Of a DNA stretch of 64,000 nucleotides, positions 27,494 through 35,934 are shown piece by piece. The stretch covers positions 1 through 64,000 of the forward strand of contig NZ_BJDP01000011.1 in the NCBI RefSeq assembly GCF_005405205.1, read 5' to 3'. The position numbers were made by a program, and so were the translations under genes. The stretch is from Enterococcus pingfangensis (GTDB taxonomy: Bacteria; Bacillota; Bacilli; Lactobacillales; Enterococcaceae). Position 1 is the first letter of the stretch. The number at the start of each line of letters is the position of its first letter. Under the pieces are notes generated by a model. It searched no databases and had not been told where the DNA came from. It saw nothing but the letters and a program-made list of their open reading frames with translations.

Positions 27494-27602
27494 AATCTGA
27501 AGAGCTAATAGCGTTAAAAACCTTGGATCAATTTAAATCACATTCTTGCTAAAGTTTTTTCTTCAAACCAACTGAATAGTTTAAAAGAAAACAACCTCTC
27601 AT

Positions 27603-28286
27603 TTACGATAGTTTTTGCAGTTTCTTGTACTCTTCTACTATTTTGATTCCAGAACTGGTTCCTAAGCGTTCCGCTCCTGCTTCGATCATCTTCAGTGCTG
27701 TAGCCAAATCACGAATGCCGCCGGCTGCTTTGACTTTCACCTCATCGTCTACGATTTTTTTCATCAACGCGACATCTTCAACTGTGGCACCGCCTGTCCC
27801 AAAGCCAGTCGAAGTTTTAACAAAATCAGGTTTTACTTCCTTGGCGATTTCGCAAACAGTGATCTTTTCTTCATCCGTTAAATAGCAGTTTTCTAAAATG
27901 ACTTTGCTAATGATTCCATTTTCGCGCGAAACATTCACGATTGCTTTCATCTCTTCACGAATATAGTCCTGATCGCCATCTTTCAATTTACCGATATTGA
28001 TGACATAGTCGATTTCATCCGCACCATTTTCGATAGCATCTTTGACTTCAAACACTTTTGTTGCGATCGTCGTCTGGCCTAAAGGAAATCCAATGGCAGC
28101 ACCTACGTGAACCGGACTGTCTTTCAAAAATTTCCGACACAGCGCGACGGGATAAGAATTGATTGCTACCATTTTGAATCCATAATCATCCGCTTCTTTG
28201 CAAAGACGTTCAAATCCTTCTTTTGTCGCATCAGCTTTTAATAATGTGTGATCCACCATATTTGCTAATTTTTTTAATTCAATCAT
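27603..28286 (-). CDS. deoC: Deoxyribose-phosphate aldolase, 227 aa
   Basis: Class I aldolase splitting 2-deoxyribose 5-phosphate to glyceraldehyde 3-phosphate and acetaldehyde. The N-terminal MVDHTLLKADAT, the Schiff-base lysine in FVKTSTGFGTGGAT and the second lysine in KAAGGIRDL are all present; GTSSGI closes the barrel. The start at 28286 has GGAAG upstream. It is not linked here to deoB/deoD or pdp, but the purine permease is downstream. Confidence 0.94.
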   Translation of the reverse strand: MIELKKLANMVDHTLLKADATKEGFERLCKEADDYGFKMVAINSYPVALCRKFLKDSPVHVGAAIGFPLGQTTIATKVFEVKDAIENGADEIDYVINIGKLKDGDQDYIREEMKAIVNVSRENGIISKVILENCYLTDEEKITVCEIAKEVKPDFVKTSTGFGTGGATVEDVALMKKIVDDEVKVKAAGGIRDLATALKMIEAGAERLGTSSGIKIVEEYKKLQKLS

Positions 28287-28375
28287 GTCCACACTTCCTT
28301 TTTTATTGATACCTTTATAGTAACATTTTTTATTTTTTTGCTGCTTAAACAAAAATCGACTGTTTCTGCCTTTAG

Positions 28376-28421
28376 CAAAAAAAGTGGACGTAACAAAAAT
28401 CTTGTCACACCCACTTTTTCC
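28376..28421 (-). terminator. Terminator downstream of the rhodanese operon (GTGACA type)
   Basis: Minus-strand AAAGTGGGTGTGACA with TGTTACGTCCACTTT, then seven T. It follows the repeat at 28433 and the rhodanese gene. Confidence 0.8.
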
Positions 28422-28432
28422 AAATAAACGAT

Positions 28433-28527
28433 GCGAAGTAGCTTCAAGAAATAAGCCAACCGTTCACAAAAATTCGAGCAGTGATTTTCGTAAATTCCTT
28501 CTTATTTTTTTGCAACTGCTACTTCTG
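28433..28527. repeat. Palindromic intergenic repeat
   Basis: GAAGTAGCTTCAAGAAATAAG-type left arm (28435-28455) and CTTATTT plus CTACTTC right arm (28501-28525) form a long, interrupted stem. Same family as the copies at 19421 and 22005. Confidence 0.65.
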
Positions 28528-28556
28528 TTGCAACTTCTTTCAAACACAACTGACTA

Positions 28557-28856
28557 TCAGCGGCTTAATTCTCCCGGCCAAGCGGCGGTTCCGCCTAAAA
28601 CGTTGATGACGTTATAGCCTTGGCTGGCTAAAAAGCTACAGGCATTTTCTGAACGAGCACCCGATTGGCAGACTAGATAAAACTCTTTTTCAGTATCGAG
28701 CTCAAGCTTATCCGCACCCAACCGGCTCAAAGGAAGATTTGTTGCATGAGGAATATGTCCCATTTGGTATTCATAAGCTTCACGCACATCGATGATCGCT
28801 ACCATTTTTTGCTTAGTTAACTGATAAAAGTCGGCCATCGTGATCGAACTATTCAT
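28557..28856 (-). CDS. Single-domain rhodanese, 99 aa
   Basis: Rhodanese fold with IIDVREAYEYQMGHIPHATNLP split over residues 21-42 and active Cys63 in VCQSGARS, a six-residue loop typical of sulfurtransferases. Cytoplasmic. It accepts or hands on persulfide sulfur. The start overlaps the end of the CoA-disulfide reductase gene by eight bases; the binding site GGAGC lies within it, so the two are translationally coupled. Last gene of the CstR-linked operon. Confidence 0.92.
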   Translation of the reverse strand: MNSSITMADFYQLTKQKMVAIIDVREAYEYQMGHIPHATNLPLSRLGADKLELDTEKEFYLVCQSGARSENACSFLASQGYNVINVLGGTAAWPGELSR

Positions 28857-30498
28857 ACAAAAGCTCCTCCGGTCTGACTGTTTTGTATAAGGCGAAGGCG
28901 CCGTCTAAATTTTTTACGTGGAAACCATTTTGTTTTAAGATACGTTCAGCAACATAACTTCTCAAACCGCTATGACAGCTGACCAAATACTCTTGGTTCG
29001 GATCCAATTCAGTGATTCTTTCACGTAGTTGATTGAGCGGAAGATTGATCGCATCTGGAAACCGTCCTTGAGCTAACTCGCCAGGATTACGAACATCTAA
29101 TAATTGGCTGCCTTTTTTCTGTTCTTCTTTTAATTGATGCCACTGGATCGATTCGCTGATGCCTTCTGCTAAATTGATCGCCGCATACCCTAGCATATTG
29201 ACTGGATCTTTAGCAGAACCGAACGGTGGCGCATAAGTAAATTCCAATTCAGGCAAATCAAAAATCGTCAACCCGCCTTTGATCGCTGTCGCTAAAATAT
29301 CGATTCGTTTGTCTACACCTTCTGCCCCGACACCTTGAGCACCAAAAATCGTTCCTTGTTCCGGATCAAAAACTAATTTTAACGTCAGTTCACTTGCTCC
29401 AGGATAATACCCCGCGTGACTTTTTCCAGCAATATGAACGACTTGATAATTTAAACCTAATTGTTTGACTGCGCGTTCGCTCAATCCAGTCGCAGCCGCG
29501 ACTAAATCAAAGACACGTACGATCGCTGTCCCGATACTTCCGCGATTCGTTCGTTTCAGTCCGGAAATGACATCCGCAACTTGCCGACCTTGACGATTCG
29601 CTGGTGAAGCCAACGCAATCAACGCATCTTCGCCGCTGACTTGCTGCTTAACGACGATCGCATCACCCACTGCAAAAATATCCGGCTCACTCGTTCGATA
29701 TTGTTCATCTACTACGATCCCGCCGCCTAAACCGGTTGCTAATCCAGCTTGTTTAGCGAGCATATTTTCCGGACGGACACCGACAGAAAGGAGTGTTAAA
29801 TCAGAGTACACTTCTTCTCCATTCGTCAATTTGATACGCTTGCCTTGTTCGCTGAAACTTTGAGCAGATTCGCCAGTGATCACTCGAACGCCTTTTTTGA
29901 TCAATTCATTTTGAACAAAGGCGGCCATTTCTTCATCCAATGGCGGTAAAACATGCGGCGCTTTTTCAATCACCGTTACTTCTAAGCCACGGGCTTTTAA
30001 ATTTTCAGCCATCTCAAGACCAATAAATCCTGCACCGATCACCGTTGCCTTGGCGGGTTTATTTTCTAAAGCTTGCATGATCTGATCCAAATCCGGAACA
30101 TTCCGCAAGCTGTAAACATTCTCTGCCTCCGCTAGCCCTGTCATTTCTGGAATCAACGGTTTTGCCCCAGGTGATAAAATCAATTTGTCATAACTTTCTT
30201 CAAAAATTCCTTGTTCATTTTTGACTGTTACGGTTTTCTTTTCCGGTGAAATACTTGTAACTTCGTGGAAAGGACGGACGTCAAGCGCAAAACGGGCTTT
30301 TAAAGATGCCGGCGTTTGAACTAACAACGCTTCGCGCTCAGCAATCTCGCCAGAAACATAATATGGCAAGCCACAATTAGCAAAAGAAACAAAGGGTCCT
30401 TTTTCTAATACGACGATCTCAGCATCTTCCATCAAGCGTCGTAATCGCGTAGCTGCTGACATTCCGCCTGCAACACCGCCTACAATAACGATTTTCAT
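28849..30498 (-). CDS. CoA-disulfide reductase with C-terminal rhodanese domain, 549 aa
   Basis: FAD part: GGVAGGMSAATRLRR at the N-terminus, redox Cys42 in FANCGLPYY, NAD(P)H motif GAGFIGLEMAE near 157 and AVGDA near 276; the dimerisation domain spans about 330-450. Rhodanese domain: residues 465-545 with active Cys508 in SCHSGLRSY. Such CoADR-rhodanese fusions reduce CoA-disulfide or CoA-persulfide and clear reactive sulfur; the enterococcal homologue is CstR-regulated. The preceding rhodanese ends one base before this start. Confidence 0.9.
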   Translation of the reverse strand: MKIVIVGGVAGGMSAATRLRRLMEDAEIVVLEKGPFVSFANCGLPYYVSGEIAEREALLVQTPASLKARFALDVRPFHEVTSISPEKKTVTVKNEQGIFEESYDKLILSPGAKPLIPEMTGLAEAENVYSLRNVPDLDQIMQALENKPAKATVIGAGFIGLEMAENLKARGLEVTVIEKAPHVLPPLDEEMAAFVQNELIKKGVRVITGESAQSFSEQGKRIKLTNGEEVYSDLTLLSVGVRPENMLAKQAGLATGLGGGIVVDEQYRTSEPDIFAVGDAIVVKQQVSGEDALIALASPANRQGRQVADVISGLKRTNRGSIGTAIVRVFDLVAAATGLSERAVKQLGLNYQVVHIAGKSHAGYYPGASELTLKLVFDPEQGTIFGAQGVGAEGVDKRIDILATAIKGGLTIFDLPELEFTYAPPFGSAKDPVNMLGYAAINLAEGISESIQWHQLKEEQKKGSQLLDVRNPGELAQGRFPDAINLPLNQLRERITELDPNQEYLVSCHSGLRSYVAERILKQNGFHVKNLDGAFALYKTVRPEELLYE

Positions 30499-30499
30499 T

Positions 30500-30811
30500 T
30501 TATTTTCCTCCTTTGACCGGGCCCTGCCATTGATTCATTCCGCCACGTACATTGATCACGTCATAGCCTTTTTCTTTTAAGATCTTCGCGGCCTTTTTAC
30601 TGTTTACTCCGGCTGTACAAATCACATAAAGTTCCTTTTCTTTGCCTCGATACTCAGCAATTTTATTAAACGGCTGATTTATTGCCTTGGCAATATGCCC
30701 TTTACGGTATTCTTCAGGCTTTCGAACATCTAATAAAGTAATTGGATCATTTAGTTTTCCAGCTAGTTCTTCGGTAGAAATAGATGGGATCTTTTGAAAT
30801 AAGTTGAACAT
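30500..30811 (-). CDS. Single-domain rhodanese, 103 aa
   Basis: Rhodanese with LLDVRKPEEYRKGHI and active Cys65 in ICTAGVNSKKAAKIL. The loop CTAGVNS differs from the CxxGxR rule at its last position (Ser for Arg), which may change anion preference. First gene of the minus-strand operon, transcribed from the CstR-type promoter region. It probably passes sulfur among thiols together with the two other rhodanese modules. Confidence 0.9.
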   Translation of the reverse strand: MFNLFQKIPSISTEELAGKLNDPITLLDVRKPEEYRKGHIAKAINQPFNKIAEYRGKEKELYVICTAGVNSKKAAKILKEKGYDVINVRGGMNQWQGPVKGGK

Positions 30812-30838
30812 GCTTTACACTCCTTTTGATTATCTAAA

Positions 30839-30854
30839 ATACCTATCAGGGTAT
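30839..30854 (-). promoter_or_regulatory. CstR operator candidate, rhodanese side
   Basis: On the minus strand ATACCCTGATAGGTAT, an ATACC/GGTAT dyad of the CsoR/CstR kind. TTGACA (30878-30883) lies upstream with a GATAAA -10 16 bases later, so the operator covers the transcription start region. Confidence 0.65.
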
Positions 30855-30923
30855 TTTTATCATAAAAAATAAATCCCTGTCAATTGTTCTGTTTGCAATT
30901 AATTATAACAAAAAGCGCGCCAC

Positions 30924-30953
30924 TTGACGAAACATACCCTGACTAGGTATATT
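30924..30953 (+). promoter_or_regulatory. cstR promoter with embedded CstR operator candidate
   Basis: TTGACG (30924-30929), 18-base spacer, TATATT (30948-30953). The spacer and the edge of the -10 are occupied by ATACCCTGACTAGGTAT (30934-30950), nearly identical to the operator on the other side, so binding would block polymerase and autoregulate. Confidence 0.7.
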
Positions 30954-30985
30954 CTTCATAAATCGATCTAAAGGAGTCACTATCA

Positions 30986-31246
30986 ATGGTTATTGAAGAG
31001 AAAAAAATTCTTAATCGTTTGAAACGAACAGAAGGACAAATTCGCGGAGTCCAAAAAATGATTGAAGACGAAAAAGAATGTATCGACGTTATCACTCAAT
31101 TAAGTGCAGTCCGTTCCAGCATCGATCGAGTAATGGGAATGATCGTGGCAGACAATTTAAAAAACTGTTTTGAACATCCTGCGGAAAATCCTGCGGAACA
31201 GGCAAAAAAATTAGAACAAGCAATCAACATGATCATTAAGAAATAA
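30986..31246 (+). CDS. cstR: CstR-type persulfide-sensing repressor (CsoR family), 86 aa
   Basis: CsoR-family four-helix repressor: ILNRLKRTEGQIRGVQKMI in helix 1, Cys32 in ECIDVITQL, Cys61 in DNLKNC. The histidine that completes the copper site of CsoR four residues before the second cysteine is Asn57, as in CstR, whose two cysteines form di- to tetrasulfide bridges with reactive sulfur species. Divergent from the rhodanese/CoADR operon and followed by a DsrE-like gene, matching the characterised enterococcal CstR context. Confidence 0.88.
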   Translation: MVIEEKKILNRLKRTEGQIRGVQKMIEDEKECIDVITQLSAVRSSIDRVMGMIVADNLKNCFEHPAENPAEQAKKLEQAINMIIKK

Positions 31247-31255
31247 GGTGCAGAA

Positions 31256-31570
31256 ATGAATGTTGTTTTCCATATTGATGAATTAGAAAAATGGTCCGAG
31301 ACAGCCAATAATGTCAAAAACTTATTGAAAGAACCTCACGAAATAACTATTATTGTTTTAGTTAACGGAAAAGCGATTAATGGTTATTTGGCGCCTGAGA
31401 ATCAGGCATTTATCGCAATGGACCGGGTAACTTTTCACGCTTGCGGCAATGCGCTGCGGGCAAACCAAATCCCACAAGCACAATTACCCAAAAACGTTGT
31501 TGTCGTACCATCTGGCGTCTTAGACTTGATTGAATTGCAAGCAGCAGGGTATGCTTATATCAAACCATAA
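31256..31570 (+). CDS. DsrE/DUF1791-family sulfur-relay-like protein, 104 aa
   Basis: Small alpha/beta protein: an N-terminal strand, VLVNGKAINGYL, Cys63 in FHACGNALRAN, then VVVVPSGVLDLIELQAAGYAYIKP split over the end, all typical of stand-alone DsrE-like proteins. The conserved cysteine is the likely persulfide carrier. It starts 9 bases after cstR stops and is surely cotranscribed with it. A role as a sulfur acceptor in the CstR regulon is inferred. Confidence 0.82.
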   Translation: MNVVFHIDELEKWSETANNVKNLLKEPHEITIIVLVNGKAINGYLAPENQAFIAMDRVTFHACGNALRANQIPQAQLPKNVVVVPSGVLDLIELQAAGYAYIKP

Positions 31571-31625
31571 ACAGTCCAATCAAAACGTTGGCCCCAAAAA
31601 TTTAGTTTCAATTAGGAGCATACAG

Positions 31626-32246
31626 ATGAAATATGAATGGCGCAAAGCCGAAAAGCAAATCTATTTGCCAAAAAAAATCGAGATCCAAACGATCCCAAAT
31701 TATAAGTTCATTTCGTTATCCGGTCATGGCGATCCAAATAACGAACACTTTAGCGAACGAGTCAGTGCGCTTTATATTTTGTCCTATGCTTTGCGGATGA
31801 AACTCAAAAAAGGCGAACTAGGCGAGCCGTTTGAATACACAGTTTATCCTTTAGAAGGCGTTTGGACTTCTGAAAAAGATCCTGGTGATGGTCCCCTTAA
31901 TAAAGATGAGCTGATCTATCAAATCATGATCCGCCAGCCAGATCGTCTGACAAAAGAAGATTTCTTAGCGGTGATTGAACCAGCTTTCAAAAAAAAGCAA
32001 AATCCCTATATCAAACAAGCTGATTTTGTCGAATATGAAGAAGGTCGTGTCATCCAAACGACTCATCTCGGTCCTTACGACGATGAAGCCGCAACTTTTG
32101 CTAAAATGCATGAGTTTATGGCAAAAGAACAGTTGCAATCAACTACTACGATGGGCCAATACATCCATCGAGAGATCTATCTTTCAGATCCGCGAAAAAT
32201 CGAACCGGCTAAACAGAAAACCGTTTTACGTTATAAGCTCAAATAA
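31626..32246 (+). CDS. GyrI-like small-molecule-binding domain protein, 206 aa
   Basis: One GyrI-like domain occupies nearly the whole protein; VYPLEGVWT, RVIQTTHLGPYDDE and YIHREIYLSDPRKI, each in the order of the family, are visible. No DNA-binding domain is attached. GyrI-like proteins bind or hydrolyse small, often electrophilic or lipophilic ligands. The start at 31626 has AGGAG seven bases upstream; 55 bases separate it from the DsrE-like gene, so it may belong to the CstR transcript. A role in sulfur stress is only suggested by position. Confidence 0.8.
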   Translation: MKYEWRKAEKQIYLPKKIEIQTIPNYKFISLSGHGDPNNEHFSERVSALYILSYALRMKLKKGELGEPFEYTVYPLEGVWTSEKDPGDGPLNKDELIYQIMIRQPDRLTKEDFLAVIEPAFKKKQNPYIKQADFVEYEEGRVIQTTHLGPYDDEAATFAKMHEFMAKEQLQSTTTMGQYIHREIYLSDPRKIEPAKQKTVLRYKLK

Positions 32247-32288
32247 AAATACCGACTGCCAGAAACTGATGGCAGTCGGTATTTTTAT
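32246..32288. terminator. Bidirectional terminator
   Basis: Stem TACCGACTGCCA / TGGCAGTCGGTA around an eight-base loop with A- and T-runs on either side, between converging genes. Confidence 0.88.
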
Positions 32289-33358
32289 TTTTTCTGTTTG
32301 CGCTGGATCGCTTTTTTGATACCTACGCGATAAACCTTAGGAATCGCCAGGAAAAAATTTTGTGTAAACTGGTATTGTTGATATTTCTCGATAATAAACG
32401 CTGCTAATTCTTCGTTGCCATATTTTTTCTGATGAAAAAGTTTAAAGCTGTGGATCTTGCGCTCCGCTTTATTTTTTTTCAACACCAGCAAGAAAGAAAG
32501 CAGATCATCAAAGTAGCGTTGCTTAGCCGCTTGGTATGTTTCAGTCCCATAGCGTTCCAACTGAATAAAATCAGTCAGCTTGCGCTCCCAGAATTTTTGC
32601 TCCACATAGATTGGCGCTTGGATATCTTGGTGAAAGTCCTCTAAATAGGCTTCAAAAACTTTTTTATCTGCTAAAAAGTTTCTTTCATTCCCCTCAAAAA
32701 CTTCACGATCGACTTGATTGATCTCCGTAACGATGCTCAAGTAGTCACCGATGAATAACGGCATTTGGGCCGCACGGAAGTGCACAGCTCGTTCCGCCAA
32801 TTGATGGTTCAAAGCAAGTGGTCGGCGCAACGTATTATTCCGATAATAAGCAAACACGTAACGCTGCCATAAGTCTTCGGGAAATGAGAACCCCTGCTTA
32901 CTCAACCACAGCAGTTCATCTAACGCCAAATCTACATGCGCGACGCCTTTTTTGATCTCTTCAGCCACTTGCTGGGAGATCCCTAAATGATCTTTAAAAT
33001 GTTGGATGCCTAACCGAATTTCTTGCTGTTTGATTTTTGATTCGATCACGAATTGATATTTCAGCGGGCGCCCGCAAGCACATTTCAATTGACTATGAAC
33101 ACCTCGTTCGAATTCGTCATCAATATTCAAAGCCACGAATTCCCAATCGGATGCCTGCAAATATTGTTTTTGCAAAAATAACGAACGGACTTCATATTTT
33201 CTTTGCTGATTGACCAGCTGTTGTTGCGAGACAGTCAATTCTTCAAATAAAGCTTTGCGTTCTGCACCTGAATACGTCACATGACATTCCGTTGGATAGT
33301 CGTCTAATCCGTAACTTCGCGGATACCAATATTCATAAATCTCTAAACTATTATTCAT
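32285..33358 (-). CDS. Hypothetical protein with CxCG motif, 357 aa
   Basis: Soluble protein rich in aromatic and charged residues. A possible metal or nucleotide-binding knuckle, CACGRPLKYQF, occurs near residue 94, followed by KQQEIRLGIQHFKDHLGI; the C-terminal half is helical with a basic end. No catalytic motif or membrane segment is seen. The 87-aa gene ends 15 bases upstream, so they form a pair. I do not recognise a named family and assign no function. Confidence 0.7.
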   Translation of the reverse strand: MNNSLEIYEYWYPRSYGLDDYPTECHVTYSGAERKALFEELTVSQQQLVNQQRKYEVRSLFLQKQYLQASDWEFVALNIDDEFERGVHSQLKCACGRPLKYQFVIESKIKQQEIRLGIQHFKDHLGISQQVAEEIKKGVAHVDLALDELLWLSKQGFSFPEDLWQRYVFAYYRNNTLRRPLALNHQLAERAVHFRAAQMPLFIGDYLSIVTEINQVDREVFEGNERNFLADKKVFEAYLEDFHQDIQAPIYVEQKFWERKLTDFIQLERYGTETYQAAKQRYFDDLLSFLLVLKKNKAERKIHSFKLFHQKKYGNEELAAFIIEKYQQYQFTQNFFLAIPKVYRVGIKKAIQRKQKK

Positions 33359-33373
33359 AAATTAACTCATTTC

Positions 33374-33637
33374 TTATTTCTTTGGATCAAATTTATCTTC
33401 AAGCTCTTGGATGATCTTTTTTGCTTCTTCTTTCAGCGAAGGATGTGCCTCTTCTTTTTCCACCGAATTTGAGCCAGAGCGGGCGACTTCTTTAGGTTCA
33501 CTGGAATTACTGCCAGCTAACGCTTCCGACTTGTTTTCTGTTTCACTGGAGTTTGTGCCAGCTAAAGCGACATCTTCTTCTGTTTTTGGTGCCATTGAAC
33601 CACGCAAACGGCGATCTTTTTCATTATGATTTGTCAT
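33374..33637 (-). CDS. Low-complexity hydrophilic protein with three internal repeats, 87 aa
   Basis: Highly charged and probably disordered. Three tandem units read LAGTNSSETE, LAGSNSSEPK and RSGSNSVEKE, roughly 14-15 residues apart. The C-terminus is a short charged helix. No signal peptide. GGAGTGGG lies upstream of the ATG at 33637. It leads the operon with the CxCG protein. Resembles stress-induced disordered proteins only in composition; function unknown. Confidence 0.65.
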   Translation of the reverse strand: MTNHNEKDRRLRGSMAPKTEEDVALAGTNSSETENKSEALAGSNSSEPKEVARSGSNSVEKEEAHPSLKEEAKKIIQELEDKFDPKK

Positions 33638-33783
33638 TTGTCCCACTCCTTCGATTGATAATTTCTTATACTGCAGTTTTGTTCTCAACTAGTTAAGCAA
33701 ACTGTATGACTTCTTTTTTTATTTTACCCGATCACTGATCAGAAAGCCAAAGACAGCCATTAAAACCTTCGCTGCACAATTGA

Positions 33784-34986
33784 TCAGCTCGTTTTTTCTA
33801 CTGATAACCAGACGATCAATGTCCCAGCAATCGAGATCACTGTTCCAATCAACAACATTGCAGAAACCGATAAAAGACTCAGCATCTGACCGCCGACAAA
33901 AGAACCGACGATACCGCCAAACGTATTGGCTGTCGCCATCAAAGTCTGGCCTTTGACTAAATCTTTTTGCGGAATGATTTGATTCGTATAATAGACCGAA
34001 GCCATTGTGTGGAGCGCAAATCCGACCATTTGCAAACTCTGTGCCACATTGATCAAAAAAATATTGCCAGCAAATAAAATCAATACCGCTTTGACTGAGA
34101 AAAAGAAAGCGGCGATCCGCAGCAATGAATGGATTCTGAACCGGCGCAGCAGCCAAGAAAAGAAAAACATCGTCGGCAGCTCGCACAGCGCCGCAATCGA
34201 TAAAGAAGAACCCACATTGACTTCTGTTCCGCCTAATGGTTGTACGATTTGGAACATGTAGCTGTTGATGATCGTATGAAAAACAAATAACAAAGAAACG
34301 CCAACTAACAAAAACATAAAGCGTTTATATTGTTTAGAAAATGCGAATAATCCGATCGGTTCTTCCTGCGTTGCTTGGAGATGTTTTGTTCCTAACGAGT
34401 CTGAATATTTACCACTATGCTGCCGAGTATCGATCATTACTGTCATAATTGTGAAAAATAAAAAAATACCGATCAATAAATACAAAATGATCGTTGATGA
34501 AAAACGTTCGATCAACAAGCCGGTTACCGCCGTTGCAGCTGCGAACGCCAATGATCCTAGACCGCGTGCCACGCCAAAATTTAAGCCATAGCCGCGACTG
34601 ATAAAAAAAGTCCCGATAGCTATTGTCATCGGCTGCAAAAGGACGAGGCAAGCATACAATAAAACATAGATAAACGCCACGACCAAAAGAACTTTTGGGA
34701 CTACTAGCAAAATACTTGAAAACAGCACTAACAGTACCGCCATCCCTGCCGTCAACTGCGACAGATGGATTCGTACCATTCGATCAGCAAATGATGCTAA
34801 AAAAGGTTGCAGGATCGCCGCCAATACGTTTGCCAACGATAGGATCATCCCTATTTGGCCATTCGTAAAATCTCGTGACAGCAAAAAAACCGAAGTGAAA
34901 GTCCCCAACACCGAATAACCCATCCAATAAGGAACTTGCATGCTGATATATTGCAGATTCAGTTTGATTTGATTTGCTTTTTCCAT
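33784..34986 (-). CDS. MFS transporter of the LacY/oligosaccharide-H+ symporter-like branch, 400 aa
   Basis: Twelve hydrophobic segments in two halves. The N-terminal VPYWMGYSVLGTFTSVFLL and GQIGMILSLANVLAAILQP are like MFS_1_like/nucleoside or sugar symporters; RGYGLNFGVARGLGSLAFA in TM4-5 matches that branch. The start at 34986 is preceded by GAGGAGGG. Single gene with no sugar enzymes nearby, so the substrate remains open. It follows a gap upstream with no strong promoter visible. Confidence 0.8.
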   Translation of the reverse strand: MEKANQIKLNLQYISMQVPYWMGYSVLGTFTSVFLLSRDFTNGQIGMILSLANVLAAILQPFLASFADRMVRIHLSQLTAGMAVLLVLFSSILLVVPKVLLVVAFIYVLLYACLVLLQPMTIAIGTFFISRGYGLNFGVARGLGSLAFAAATAVTGLLIERFSSTIILYLLIGIFLFFTIMTVMIDTRQHSGKYSDSLGTKHLQATQEEPIGLFAFSKQYKRFMFLLVGVSLLFVFHTIINSYMFQIVQPLGGTEVNVGSSLSIAALCELPTMFFFSWLLRRFRIHSLLRIAAFFFSVKAVLILFAGNIFLINVAQSLQMVGFALHTMASVYYTNQIIPQKDLVKGQTLMATANTFGGIVGSFVGGQMLSLLSVSAMLLIGTVISIAGTLIVWLSVEKTS

Positions 34987-35241
34987 ACACCCTCCTCTAA
35001 GAAATATTCTCCCTCCATTATACCCGATAGTAAAAGTGAAAACGATCGGTCTTAGCAAAAGTCTGCCGAACAGATTGCGATAATCTTATGTTAGAAAAAC
35101 TGATTCGAAGATCGAGGGCACCTTTCAAAAAATTTTTAGGACCAATTTCTTTTCTGCAATCAATTTTTAAGGGAGTTGATTACACTTTTTGAGGCTAAAA
35201 AAATCCCACACTACTTTAAATGTAATGTGAGATCATTTTTT

Positions 35242-35691
35242 CTAAAATTGTGACCAAGGTTGGGCATGCAGCATCCAGTTGATTCCATATTTATCTTTGA
35301 ATTGCCCAAGTTTTCCGCCCCAAAATTGATCTTCATAAGGCAAAACGATCGTAACTTCATTTGATTCTGTCAGTCTTTCGTAGAAAGCATCTGCCGCTGT
35401 CATACTTTCAGTATCTTCGCTGTTTACACTGATCATCAAAGAAATTTTATCTGTTGCGCTTGTGTCTGCGCCAAATGAATCACCTGCTTGGATCTCTACT
35501 CCTAATACATTGAAAGTTGCGTGGACCGTAACTGTGTCCAAATCCGTACTTTCAGGGATTCCCATTTGACCCGCTTGTTCTGCTGTCGGTGATAGACGAT
35601 GAATATCTGTTGCTCCAAAAACCTCTTCATAATACGCTAGCGCTTCTTTCGCATTGTCATATGCGATAGAAGGAAATAACCGTGTTTCCAT
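35242..35691 (-). CDS. VOC-family (PhnB/glyoxalase-like) protein, 149 aa
   Basis: Paired beta-alpha-beta units of the vicinal oxygen chelate fold: FPSIAYDNAKEALAYYEEVFG at the start and DQFWGGKLGQFKDKYGINW at the end, a PhnB-type signature. Several members are fosfomycin/bleomycin-like or demethylmenaquinone methyltransferase-like with no proven activity, so no reaction is assigned. AAAGGAG precedes the ATG. The following 240 bases (35692-35934) hold only A/T-rich sequence and the next terminator. Confidence 0.85.
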   Translation of the reverse strand: METRLFPSIAYDNAKEALAYYEEVFGATDIHRLSPTAEQAGQMGIPESTDLDTVTVHATFNVLGVEIQAGDSFGADTSATDKISLMISVNSEDTESMTAADAFYERLTESNEVTIVLPYEDQFWGGKLGQFKDKYGINWMLHAQPWSQF

Positions 35692-35896
35692 GTGCGTTCG
35701 CTCCTTTAGATTTTTTTCGTGGTGTCTTATTAAACCTGAAATCTAACTAAAATGCAACTGTTTTCATTCGCTTATCCCTTAAATTTTGGAAGATTTTACT
35801 TAGCCGGCAAACGAAGAGCGCAAGACTTCCTCCCAACTAAAAAAAGACTTTTAAAATTTTACAGTTTGTTCTAAAAAAAAAAAATATGACTGCTAA

Positions 35897-35928
35897 TAAA
35901 AAAAGGTGTGACTTTTTGTCACACCCAA
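35897..35928 (-). terminator. Terminator of the rhodanese lipoprotein gene (GTGACA type)
   Basis: GGTGTGAC / GTCACACC perfect stem, five-base loop, T-run on the minus strand. Confidence 0.85.
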
Positions 35929-35934
35929 AATGGA

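Noticed and set aside
27367-27602. Purine riboswitch upstream of the purine permease
   Set aside because: The conserved joining-region and loop sequences of the purine aptamer are absent; only PurBox-like motifs are visible.
35100-35190. Possible second repeat family with CACCTTTCAAAAAATTT near 35120 and GCCGTTCAAAAAATTT near 36525
   Set aside because: Similarity covers a short A/T-rich core only and does not extend into arms.
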